Assembly (NCBI GenBank): GCA_947311845.1
Contig: CAMZMU010000063.1
Span: forward strand, 54,808,837 to 54,872,836
DNA length: 64,000 nt
Source of the DNA: Poa pratensis
Taxonomy: Eukaryota > Streptophyta > Magnoliopsida > Poales > Poaceae
Direction: 5' to 3'
The notes beneath the pieces are model-generated. The model did no database searches and was not told the origin of the DNA. It saw nothing but the letters and a program-made list of their open reading frames with translations. Below are positions 43,990-54,401 of this stretch, piece after piece. Position numbers and translations under genes: made by a program. Numbering within the stretch: the first letter of the stretch is position 1; each line of letters begins with the position of its first letter.

Positions 43990-46912
43990 CTACCAGAGCG
44001 GCGTGCCCGGGTCGTGGTACTGCAGGCGGGTGATCTGCTCTGGAGAAGTGATTGGTGTCTCTGACCCTCTCAGGTAGTCGGGTACTGCAGGTGGACAGGT
44101 GATGGCTTGGAAAACTGGCGAGTGATAATCTTCTGGGTCCTGTTTGAGGGGCGCCCCTTCTGTATCATGTTGAGTTGTCCGCGTGCCGCTGGATATGCGT
44201 CCTGGATCACCGGTGGGGCATCTTGCTGCGGCTGCTGCTGCTGCTGCAGAAAGGCTCCCGCCGCCTGTGCTGGATTGGCGACTGCGGGTGCTGCCTGGAT
44301 GGCCAGCTGCGCGGCTGGCTGCGCTGCGGGTGCTGGAGTGACTATCTTCTGCATGGCTTCGTATATTTTGCGTGCCTTTCGACAGTCCTTCAACAGGTGG
44401 TTGGATCCCCACTTGCCCGTTTCCGGGTTCCTGAACATGTGGTGCCTGCAGGGTTGTTCCAGCTCTTCCGCTGGGCTTAGCGTGCGTTTCTGCCACTCGC
44501 GTTTATGGCCTCCGTCGCTGCGGTAGCTGCTGCCGCCGCTTCGGTTGTACTGCCCCTGGCTGTATTGGCGACTCTGGTCACCGCCGCTTCGACTGTACTG
44601 TGCATGGCTGTATTGGCGACTGCTGTCGCGCGCTTCATCCTCACGGGGGGTTTGGAATCCCGCCGCTACTAGCTCGATTGAGTCGTTGCCGTTGTAACGC
44701 GGCTTCTTCTTGTGGCGCCCTTCTCGCCAGTTGCTTGGTCCGGCTTCGTCCTTCGGGAGTAGTGTGAACTATTGCGGACCGAGTCCTCTCCGTCTGCCCA
44801 CTGGTTTGCTATCTTCATGACCTCGATCATGTTTTTCGGCCGGAGCCTACCAAACTCCTCGCGGAGGTCGCGGCGGGAGACGCCGTGCATGAAGGCATCC
44901 ATCACTCGGTCCTCCGAGGCGGTCTCCATGGTGTTGCGGAGCAAGGTCCAACGCTGGATGTATGACCGGAGCGGCTCGTCTCGTCCTTGCTTGCATGCTT
45001 GTAGTTCGACGAACGTCGTCGGTCTCGAGTACGTCCCCAGGAAGGATTTAACGAAGGCTCCGCGAACTCGTCCCACGTCCTGAAGGCGTTCTTGGGTTGA
45101 GTGTTGAGCCACCCGCGTGCAGAGCCCGTGAGCATCAGCTGGATGTACTGCATGGCCGTAGTCGAAGTACCGCCCTGGCAGCTGCAGGCTATGAGGTAGT
45201 CTTCTAGCCAGAGTCTCGGGTCCTGCTTCCCGTCGTACTTGACTGCTTCTGCCGTGAGCTTGAAGCCCTTGGGCATTCTTGTGTCGCGTATGTTGAAGCT
45301 GAAGCATGCGGCGCCGCACGGCTCGTAGTCGCCGTCGTTGCGGTCGTAGTCGAAGTTGGACGTGCTGACCGGCCGCTGGGTGCGGCTGCGGTCTACCGTC
45401 CTTTGTGTGATGACGTTGCGGAGGTCTTCACCTGGCTGCGGTTGTCGCAGTTGTCTTGTCGCCGGGGCTGCGAGTGCTGCGGGCTCGTGGTCGCGGCGAT
45501 CTCGATCTTCTCGCGCTTTTTCTGTCGGCGCCTTGTTTACCAGTGCGTCTTCGAGTGCCTTGATAGACATGATCTGCTGCTTGTGGAGGAGAGCGCGCGA
45601 GTCGCCCTCAGGCGGCTGTGTCAGCCGCAGGTATGTTTCGACTGCCATGAGTGCGGCTCCGGGTGTCTTGGGGACGGGTATCCGTCTGCGTCTTCTATGT
45701 ATGATGACTCGAGGTTGCGGGTGACTCTAGCGCGGTCGACCTCCGTCATCAGGGGCACGCGGGCTCTGTGGCGCCTTGCTCCTTGTGAGACCTCTGTTGA
45801 GGCAGTGAACGAGTAAGCGGCCCTCCTGGCGCTCGACGCGTCGGCCTCCTCCTTGCGTCGGAGGAGCTCGGCCTTCTCTGCGCGGAGTCGTTCGCCTTCC
45901 TTCCGCAGCAGGTACTGGACCGCCATAAGGTCCTCCCGGGGTGCATCCGGTGGGGGGTACGTGCCGTCCTCGACGTGCTTCAGGGCTTTGATTGCCATGT
46001 CGCGGGTGATGGTGAGTCGCGTCACCTGGTCCGGCATGACCACCTCCAGTGGGTATGCGGGTTCGTCGTCGTTGCCCTGCGGCCTCTGGCCGATCATGAA
46101 GACTTGCGCGGGGTAGATCTGGGCAGTGGGACGGGTGCTGCCACTGCTGCTTCCTTCGTCCGAGCCGTGCTCGGAGCTGAAAATGGGTGCGACGTGGTGG
46201 ACACCACAGTCGCCGCCGAGGCTCCTTCCCTGGAGTTTCGCGACCTTCGCCGCGGACGTGAGGAGTGATGTCGCTGTCGTCGACGTGGGCGCGATTGGCT
46301 TGTTGACGATCTTGCGAGTCGATGGAGACGCGAGTGGCGTGGATGAGAACGACGCGACCTCGTTGCGCGCGAAGGTGTGGTCGACGTAGTCGAAGTTGAC
46401 GTAGATCTTGGCCTTGCCAGCGACGCGATCGAGGTAGTCGAAGTAGACTCGATCCGCGCGGTGGTCGACGAGGTGGTCGACGTAGTCGTAGCAGATGCGA
46501 TCTCCGTGGTAGCCGGAGACGCTGATGGCGCGGCCGCGTTGGGCGCGATCTCTGCCGCAGCGGAGGCGGTCGGAGTAGTCGAGGCGGACGCGATCTTCTC
46601 AGCAGTCGAAGATGCTGTCGCCGCAGTCGCAGCAGATGCGATCTCCGCAGCAGGTGGGGGCGTGGTTGGCGCAGCCGCGGCAGATGCGGGTGCCACCACC
46701 GCGGGCGGTGCGATCGCCGTGGATCTGAGTACTCCACAGCTGTCTACGAAGTAGTGCATGGTACCGAAGGTGAGGCACATACCTACGTGCAGATCGGCGT
46801 ACACCGAGCGGTGGGCCGGCGGGTGGAAGGTGTACTCGAAGGAGCCGAAGCAGATTGGCTCCTTGGTGATGCAGACGTCGGTCTTCAAAGTTGATGGAGC
46901 CGGTGCGACCAT
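43990..46912 (-). pseudogene. Gypsy gag region, frameshifted
   Basis: Minus-strand frames in order: 46912-46094 (FGSFEYTFHPPAHRSVYADL, then a long Ala/Ser/Thr-rich stretch), 46097-45621 (charged, coiled-coil-like EGERLRAEKAELLRRKEE), 45648-44902 (GFKLTAEAVKYDGKQDPRLW then YIQLMLTGSARGWL, the start of the Retrotrans_gag domain), 45319-44669 (SFLGTYSRP, RDEPLRSYIQRW, DAFMHGV), and 44496-43990 with a CCHC-like knuckle remnant (NHLLKDCRKARKI). Frame changes at about 46095, 45640, 45070 and 44650 show several indels. It would form the particle protein if intact. Confidence 0.8.
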
Positions 46913-46931
46913 GGTTCCAGCGCTCGTTCTT

Positions 46932-46950
46932 TCCCACAGACGGCGCCAAT
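46932..46950 (-). promoter_or_regulatory. Primer-binding site region of the Gypsy element
   Basis: Directly after the 5' LTR on the minus strand comes ATTGGCGCCGTCTGTGGG. This sequence is shared by many plant Gypsy elements at this place and pairs with the 3' end of a host tRNA primer. I did not assign the tRNA. Confidence 0.75.
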
Positions 46951-47381
46951 TGACGAGGGTGGACTCGGCAAATCCCTGGGTTATGCACCCCGGGTTGATT
47001 GAGGGGGAGAGAGATGAGCGCTGGTGATCACGACGGCTGACAAGCGAGGCGTTTTACCCAGGTTCAGGCTCCCGGAGGATAACACCCTACTTCCTGCTTG
47101 TCTGGTTATTGATGGCGAGTTGTGGCTACAATGGCGAGATGGCAATCTCGCTAGGGTTTGTGGTGGCGGCTATGAGCGTACCCTAGACGTAGGCTAGGTC
47201 TCAGGTGAACGGTGCCGATGGCGCTTACAAGCATGGCTGGGGTCGCATGACCTAGCGTCGACTATCTTGGGCCGCACGTCGTCCTCCTTGGGCCTTCCTT
47301 GGGCCCTCGTCATGAGGCTGATGGGCTTGGCGTGACCCAGGTATCCCCACCGGGGGGTAGTCGAAGAGTGACCCCACGACA
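46951..47381 (-). repeat. 5' LTR of the Gypsy element, 431 bp, TATA box deleted
   Basis: It aligns with the 3' LTR over its full length with 5 substitutions. Relative to that LTR it lacks 25 bp (34165-34189 in the other copy), which hold the only clear TATA box. This LTR should drive transcription of the element, so its promoter is probably disabled. Confidence 0.93.
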
Positions 47382-47386
47382 GCATG

Positions 47387-48280
47387 ACTTGTCAAAATGC
47401 CATTGCCACTTTAGTTAGCCATGCCATTGCCACTTTAGTTGAACTTGTCAAATTTTACCCATTAGTTGAACTTCGCAAATTTTAGCTAGTTTCTTTTAAT
47501 GCCATGACTATGCCATTTCCACCTAGTTGTCGAACTCATCATTTTTTTGCAAACGTATAGGACGATCCTCCTCAATGATGTTGAGGACCTACTCCGCCGC
47601 CGGAAGGCCAGTAGAGGTTAGCTACCATTTCAACTTGCTACCACTCTAGTTCGAAAACTTACTTCATGTCTCACTTAGATCGACATAGCCAATCAATGAA
47701 TCTCCAATGGTCACTTGTGTCTTTTGGTTTACCACATAGATCAACTTGTGTCTTATTGTTTATTACATCTAACTTAGATCATGTCTTTTGGTTTACTACA
47801 TCTAAACTTGTGCATATTCTTGAATTTGCCATTTCCACTTAGTTGAACTATGCTTACGCCATTGACACTTAGGTATTTTAGTTGTCAAACTTGCCATTTC
47901 CACTTTGCTAGTTTAATGATGCACATGACATTGACACTTAGCTACTTTAGTTGTAAAACTCATGATTTTTGTATGAACTTGTAGGAGGATCAACAATGAC
48001 GTCCATCTTCGCCATCCGTCCATCCGTCGCGGAGTTCATGTGGATGCTATTGTGAATGATGCCTATGTGGTGTTTGAAACTATGTTTGTGCTATGTTGAG
48101 TTCATGTTTGTGGAGTTCATGTTGATTTTACTCTAATGTTTGTGGAGGTTGAACTTTGTTGAGTTCCGATGTTGATTTTAGTCTTATGGAGGAGTTTGAT
48201 CTTGTTTATATATGTTATGGACCACTATTTAGTTCATATTTGTGTCAGAATTATCATCTGTGATTTATCTGTAAAATGCA
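47387..48280 (+). pseudogene. CACTA gene 3' part, after the Gypsy insertion
   Basis: The interrupted intron resumes at 47387 with ACTTGTCAAAATGCC and several repeated GCCATTGCCACTT words. Possible terminal exons follow acceptors at about 47559 (CGTATAG, reading DDPPQ then stop) and about 47983 (TTGTAG then GAGGATCAACAATGA). A pattern rich in TTCATGTTTGTG follows to about 48250. No transposase motif is present on this side. Confidence 0.45.
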
Positions 48281-48289
48281 GGGATTTTT

Positions 48290-48974
48290 GCAAAAACAGC
48301 AAAAAATCTGGGCCATATGGTCACTTTGTCGTGCAAACGCACACGGCAAAGGCCTGTGCCGTGCGTTTGCACACGGCAAAGGCCACACGTGGCGATCACC
48401 TGTGCAACCTGGCATTTGAGTGAGACCATATGGTCTCTTTGCCGTGCGTTTGGGCAAAGGTGCACACGGCAAAGATGGAGACCTGGGTCTGGGCAATGGA
48501 GCCTTTGCCGTGTGCTGTGATGCAGAGCGCACGGCAAAGACGGAATGTGTGCCGTGAGCCCTGGCGCAAAGCACACGGCGAAGAAGGCGTGTGTGCCGTG
48601 CGTTGCAGCGCAGGGTGCACGGCAAAGTCTCAAGGTTTGCCGTGCTGGTTCGGAGAGAGCGCACGGCAAAGAAGGGAATGGTCGCCGTGCGGCCTCTACT
48701 TCAGGCACACGGCAAAACTCTGGCGCACGGCAAAGAATCGGGTTGGTCGTTGACCATCTCTCGCAAATTTTGGGTACACGGCAAACCGTCGTTACACGGC
48801 AAAAAATCTTTGCCGTGCTGTTTGCAAGAGGCGCCCGGCAAACGCTCGTTGCCGTCGCGTATTAGGCCGTGTGGAGTTTGCCGTGCAGTTCGGCACGGCA
48901 AAGCCTTTGCCGTGTTCCGACACTCCTTTGCCGTGTGATTTTCCCGCACGGCAAATAACTCGTTTCCGGTAGTG
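48290..48974. repeat. Right subterminal region of the CACTA element
   Basis: About 19 copies of CACGGCAAA or its complement TTTGCCGTG in both orientations within 670 bp, ending at the inverted repeat TTTCCGGTAGTG. This is the classic dense binding-site layout of En/Spm ends. Confidence 0.93.
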
Positions 48975-49507
48975 CATTAACTATTTCTATATATGGATCA
49001 TATTAATTTCTATGTTTGGGAAGAAATTAATAATCCAATGGTATGAAATACGGAGTAACAAATCTAAATGTATTTGGAAGGAACAACTAATTGTCCACAA
49101 AATATTAATTGTACTTCATAATGTATTGTCACCGATGATACCCATCTGTAGTAGTCTTGTACGATCGTGTGATCACAACATGAATAAGTTTCAGGGAACT
49201 TCATCATCGTCTCCATCCTTATCTGTTGGCGCGAGCCCCCACCAAACAAATAAACACTCTTCCGATAAATCAGAATTATGAGGTGGTCGACCATCATTTG
49301 ACAACGGTTTATGAGCTAAATCATTTTAAATCGATTTGTCACTAATGTTGATGACATAAGTAGTGAGGTGGTAGACTTCCTCTATGCATGCACCTCTTTC
49401 CGTCCGAAACAATCGTAATGCAAGATAATAGTGAGCGCGATTTGATATTGTTAGATTTTCCGTACAAGTAAATATCAATTAATTATGTAATGTAGCACTT
49501 GTACTTA

Positions 49508-49856
49508 GGCCTTCCACAGCATGTGGTTTCATCGGTGCCCAAACCACTTTTCAGGCTTCAGGCATCGATGCCCTCCATTGCTCTCAGCCGGTGCCACAAA
49601 TATTTTTGTGGGAACCGGAGCACCTACTTGCTCCGATGCCCAAACTTCCCAATCAATTAAATATTGATATACTATTGAACTGTAGCTACAAAAGCTTGGT
49701 TTGGTCAAAGGTTTGTATCCTCAAGTAGGTCCCACGTTTTGGTTTTGGGCACCAACACGCTGTGAGACCGGTGCCTGATTAATTTTGCATGGCATCGCTG
49801 ACGAGCTGACACAATTTTCATGGTTTGGGCACCGCGCGCGTACGCTGTGGAAGGCC
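49508..49856. mobile_element. Tourist-type MITE, 349 bp
   Basis: The ends GGCCTTCCACAGC and GCTGTGGAAGGCC are perfect 13-bp inverted repeats. TTA flanks both sides (49505-49507 and 49857-49859), the PIF/Harbinger target duplication. The interior repeats GGTGCC-type words (cggtgcccaaacc, accggtgcct). Confidence 0.92.
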
Positions 49857-50710
49857 TTATTCCCATGCATGCATACGTCCTCTACCGCCCAGCTCTTTTC
49901 ATTAGAGTATCCGCCCGGCCTCTCAAAACAATAACATAGCGATAAGCTTATTGTAGGGCACTCACATGAATCACGGCGTTTCCCGCTTGGCGTTGATCTC
50001 TTAGTAGAATAACGAAATTAGTTTTCGCTTCTAGTTCACCGCCGCGACTTCCGAGTTGTGGCGTCCCCATGCAGGAAGGCATATCCTCGCCGACGGAGCC
50101 ATTCGTTCGGATCACATCAAGGAAAGAACAAATACAAAATACAAAACCTGCTTCGTCCGTAGGTTGCCATCGTCATATAGCTGTGCGCGTCTCCAAGATA
50201 ACTCGACGTTGTTAACTTCATGACGATTGTTTTTGTTTTCATCGAATCGAAGAAGGCGATGTATATTTCGCCTCTCGTACATATCTATTTTAGCATATGA
50301 CGGCCCCACGTACGTGGGACCCCTGTCTCCTACGTAGCATATCAACTGTAACATAGTATACGTCCTTCCGTTGCGATTTCTATTAAGTAGCTTAGGCCGC
50401 ACTTCCGTTGCGTGGGTTGGATTATAAAACACGAAGTCAGCGGCGGAGTTAACTGCGGCGGCGCCAACTCCACCGACTCGTACAGCGACGGCGCCGGGCA
50501 ATTGACCATGCATGCATGCATCTTCCATCCGGTGCACGGCCGGCGGCCGCAGGAGCCGATCGAATACTAATCGCATGCCGGCCGAAGGTGCTGGTGGCTT
50601 AGTTAGTTTCAACGGGGGAGAACACTTGAAGAAACAAAGAGCTTGGTGGTGGAGTGGCCAGTAGGATCCGTGGCTTCCGACGACCGGTTTCAGCTTCCGG
50701 GACGTATCCG

Positions 50711-50830
50711 GAGACTATGACACCACCACGACGACGACGACGTACGGCAGGAGCAGAGGCGCGCACGACATGTTCGTGCGCTGTGACGATGACGATCCAC
50801 CCGTGCCGTGCGTGCGTCTAAGATGGTAAG
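50711..50830 (+). repeat. Duplicated segment, copy 1 (second copy 54323-54401)
   Basis: GAGACTATGACACCACCA, then GCACGACATGTTCGTGCGCT, GATGACGATCC and GCGTGCGTCTAAGATG occur here. The same succession occurs at 54323-54401 with small differences. In the second copy the segment is cut right after GCGTCTAA by a Harbinger-like element. Confidence 0.8.
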
Positions 50831-52639
50831 ATGGGCTGATGCCTAGAACACGAACACTGTATAATGGTCAATTCCGCCACGGCAGTTAGCTGGCGTAGAA
50901 GATCTCCGGCGCTCACGTTTCTGCATGCCTTGCCGCGGCCGCAACGACGCCGCGCTTTGAACAGGGGAAACTAGGCACGTCGCCGGGCGGCCGCGTGGGA
51001 TCGGACCGGCCGCTAGGCTGGCGTAGCTAGTGCGGCTGAGGGTGACGGCTCCTCGTGACTTGGTAAAGCAGGTTTTGCTTTCCGAACCGGCCGCCGTGGG
51101 GCTCGTGATTTTCGGCTTGACGGCGATAGCCGTGTCCGGTGGCGGGGAGCACGGGGCAATCCTCCGGGATGCGGATCCATGCGTCGATCGCTGCCGGCCA
51201 GCTGTGGAAGGGGACGGGTGGTTTTCGTCCGGGCCGCGTTGCACCGGCGAAAGTCCTGAACAGAAGGTCGCCGGTTGGTACGGTAGGGCGGTCATTAGAC
51301 GGTCGGGCCGCCAACGCCGACGGTCGCGTACGCGGCGCGGCCAAGCTGGACCCGTAAATTGGTTGCTTCCGAGGAAACATTCAGCGCCGTCGATCGGGTC
51401 GGCCGTCGGCACGAGCCCCTTTTTTCCGATTTCGACCCAACTTTCTTCTGGAGAAGAGGAACAAAAATACGATAAAGAAATTTACTACTGAAACCTGATG
51501 CTGCACGTATCTGACCGTACCATGTCGCGTCGTTATCCCGTTTTGGTCCGAAGAAGCTAGCACGCACGCAAGAACTTCCTGCTCTGATCTTCAGTCTTGG
51601 TCGTCTACTCTCGCTCTCGTTCTGATTTGATTCGTCCAGATGCTGGGTCACTGGGTTTAGTTTTCCGTTCCTATAAATGCTACTGTGTTAAATCAGGCTG
51701 CTGTTTAGCTTTGCATCACTGAATTTAAGCCGCGATTAAAGGTTTGAACCCAGGCTTCCTGTACCTCAATAGCCACGCCTCGCGCGTCAACCTTCCACGG
51801 AGCACGGAGCGAGGACGTGGGGTGAGAGCTTATCTTTCTCCCGCTGATCCCTCATCTCTATCACAAGCCGCACGTTTGCTTGGTTGAAGAATTGTCAAGC
51901 CCTACCACACACAAAAGGGTACAAACAGTTCGATAACCTGCAGAGATAAGGTTTCATATACATGTAGCTACAATGTAGGTGTAGCCACTCTACTGTACAC
52001 CAGTCAGCCGCCTGAATTTGTAATCTATCGGCTCGGATATGCTTCTCTTATTGGCGTGGGTATTTGTTTGGATCGGTTTCTTTAGCATATCGATCATCTC
52101 AGATAAGCTAGTAAAACTACGTCTTCTGAGGGATCACCTTATCTAGGACTTCATCCTAGGACAGAACTCAGTCAGCCATTTGCTGCAATCAAGCGCGGAA
52201 TCGGAATCTCGAAGAACGATAATAAAGCGAAGAAGAAACGGCGCCCTAATGAAGATGATAAGTAGGAGGTGGTGGATTGACTATTTGTTTATCCACCTCA
52301 ATAGTTCAGCAGTACAGGTTTCAAAATGATTGGAACTCGCACCCATTCACGTTGGTGCTCTTTGATGGAGGTTCGGTTGGTGGTGCTGAGTGCTATAGCT
52401 GATAGCGGGTATATACACATCTTTGTCAGTGACCTTGTTAGTGCACATTGCCGACCACATTGTTATTATTTGTGTACCATGTAGTACTTCCAATGCACTG
52501 CAACCATTGATGAAGAATCTGTTGCAGGGAAGGAACTTTTATCAGAATGGACAAAGGCAAAGTGCTACGAAGTATCTATCAACACTCACAGTGTTCAGAG
52601 CGAAAGTATTTGTCGAACACCAAAACATGTCCGAGTACT

Positions 52640-52745
52640 AGCTGAACATTAATAATCCTACCGGTGCAGGTTTGATTGCACAATTAGGATACACTAAACC
52701 GAAGAACTAGATAAATGGGTGTCTCCCTTCTAATAGGTACAGAAC
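52640..52745 (+). repeat. Second duplicated segment, copy 1 (other copy about 55810-55925)
   Basis: Shared words are AACATTAATAATCC, GGTGCAGGTTTGATTGCACA (GGTACAGGTTTGATTGTACA in the other copy), GAACTAGA and CCCTTCTAATAGGTA. The order of the two halves is rotated between copies, as expected if the unit was once tandemly repeated. Confidence 0.65.
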
Positions 52746-53749
52746 TAAACATCTTAGCTGATGGTTTGATGTTGCAATAGGCGAGACATCATCAATAAAA
52801 ATATATCCCACAGCAGATGAACTCGAAGTCTTGTCGATATGTAATTTTGCTTCCCACTTCCCCAGGTGATCTAGAAGGCAGATCACAAACACAAGTAAAT
52901 TGAGTAGTAGTAATTGCTTTGCTTAGTTCATTGTTGAATTTATTATATTTTGACTTTGCTACAAACGTACTCGATGCAGAACCAAATCGTGACGACTTAT
53001 CCATTGTGTGTTTCACGAGCTGACATATTACATACATCCGGATTCAGTAAATAAGTATCTGCAAGCCAAAAGGTCCTTCTGCTATACACCACATACGGTG
53101 TACATTATGCTACCACTTCAAGCATTACTGTTCGGATTAACAGCCATTTAGTGCTGAAACTTTAGATGGATATATGTCTGTTGGAGAATTCTATAATCTA
53201 GAGATAAAAAGTGTAATGAAGGGCATGCCATAACTTTAGCCCAACAATAAACCTGCGGAACAGATCTGCAAGAACTTGAACGTCACCGGCCCAGCCCATA
53301 TCATGTTACCCCTACCTCTTCTTGTCTAGCGGGCTACAACTCTGCAAACTACAGAAACGGCACGACATCCATGATATTTTTTATAGAAGGTTCCTGCCAT
53401 TCCATTACCAATAACCAATACTGCCAATAACATAATCGACTTACGTTGAAAAATATATTGATTTAGTTTCATGAGAAAACCAGACCAATTTTTTTTAGCA
53501 AAGCCTAGTTAAGTGAAAGAAATAATCCCGCAAAAAAGTTAGAAGAAAATAAGACAAAAATCATGATTCACTAGTCACATCACCAACTGAAACATGACCC
53601 CCACTGAACACACCAACAAAGAGCATTACAATCATGAACCGTCCATTTCCTAACGTCGAAAAAGAAGCCAAAACATGATGGACGTGAACCAGGGCCAATT
53701 CAGCTTTGAGGAAGACGATTAGCCGCATCACCTCATACATGTGTCGCTC

Positions 53750-53985
53750 ACTACCAAAAATCCAGCGATCCACGACGTTTCTGCCGCGACGTTCCAATAC
53801 CGTCGCATGTTTCCGTCGAGGACGACCGGAAAGTCTATATTGCTCTCGACGTTTTGGTTTTCCCAATAATGGGCCGGCTGCGCACGACGTTTCGCATATT
53901 TTACGTCGTGGATTATCGTCCCCGGCCCATTAGCCCAGCTTGAACACATATTCCTTCGACGAAACGCAGATTTTCGTCGCGCTGC
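53750..53985 (+). mobile_element. Truncated CACTA end with CGACG subterminal motifs
   Basis: CACTACCAAAAATCCAGC at 53750 is a CACTA terminus of a family different from the 20-kb element. ACGACG, CGTCG and related words recur in both orientations over the next 230 bp. I found no matching inverted end in the window, so this is probably a broken copy or one whose partner end was lost. Confidence 0.65.
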
Positions 53986-54401
53986 CACATCCTGTGCAGT
54001 TTGACTCGTTTGACCTGCAAGGACCGCGCGCGCCCCACCTTGGTGCCATGTGCACCGTTATGAAATCACCAGGGATAAAAAATGTATGTGCGCTTAAAAG
54101 ATGGCCATGTGGATTTCTTGGAGCGACCGTAATCAAGGCCGGAATGCAGTGTATAGAAAAGATGGTAAGATTATAGATGTCTAGCAGTTGAGTAATGGAA
54201 TATTAGCAATTAACGAAAGATAACTGGGTAATAGTAGCAATGTACGAAAGATCACACAGACACACCAAAAAAAACATCAGTTCAACACAAAGCATGCACA
54301 CAGGGCATGCCCATCAGTTGAGACTATGACACCACCACCACGATGGAGCACGACATGTTCGTGCGCTCTGACGACGACGATCCGCCCGTGCGCGCGTCTA
54401 A

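Larger units (their letters stand above)
33925..47381 (-). mobile_element. Complete Tat-type Gypsy LTR retrotransposon, 13.5 kb
   Basis: Two LTRs (33925-34381 and 46951-47381) with TG and CA ends are flanked by the target duplication GCATG (33920-33924 and 47382-47386). The coding strand is minus: primer-binding site, gag, protease, reverse transcriptase with RNase H, a second RNase H, and integrase. The second RNase H and the extra non-gag-pol segment before the 3' LTR place it in the Tat group of plant Gypsy. The LTRs differ by 5 substitutions plus indels of 1 and 25 bp. With the usual grass rate of 1.3e-8 per site per year this suggests roughly half a million years. The polyprotein has stops and frameshifts, so this copy cannot move by itself. 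Confidence 0.95.
28846..48974 (+). mobile_element. Complete CACTA (En/Spm) transposon, 20.1 kb including a nested Gypsy
   Basis: The left end CACTACCGGAAA and the right end TTTCCGGTAGTG are perfect 12-bp inverted repeats. CAT flanks both ends (28843-28845 and 48975-48977), the 3-bp target duplication of this superfamily. Subterminal regions are packed with CACGGCAAA in both orientations, about 12 copies on the left (to 29330) and about 19 on the right (48290-48960) by hand count. A gene for a Transposase_24-type protein lies in between. No second (TNPD-like) transposase gene is visible, so the element looks non-autonomous. Without the 13,457-bp Gypsy insertion and one copy of its 5-bp target duplication it would be about 6.7 kb. 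Confidence 0.93.
49860..53745. other. Intergenic DNA without a supported gene
   Basis: Part of it (50100-51660) is GC-rich with overlapping frames on both strands (for example 50112-50612 minus and 51030-51491 plus). None has a domain I know or sensible exon partners. The rest is AT-richer. It contains two segments that recur further right, at 50711-50830 and 52640-52740. Confidence 0.5.

Noticed and set aside
28862..48960. Regularly repeated short motif considered as a CRISPR array
   Set aside because: The repeats are 9-bp words in both orientations at irregular spacing inside transposon ends of a plant genome. They are CACTA subterminal sites.
50112..51491. Overlapping ORFs on both strands as genes
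   Set aside because: No recognisable domain, no splice-consistent exons and GC-rich composition. Chance frames are the simplest explanation.
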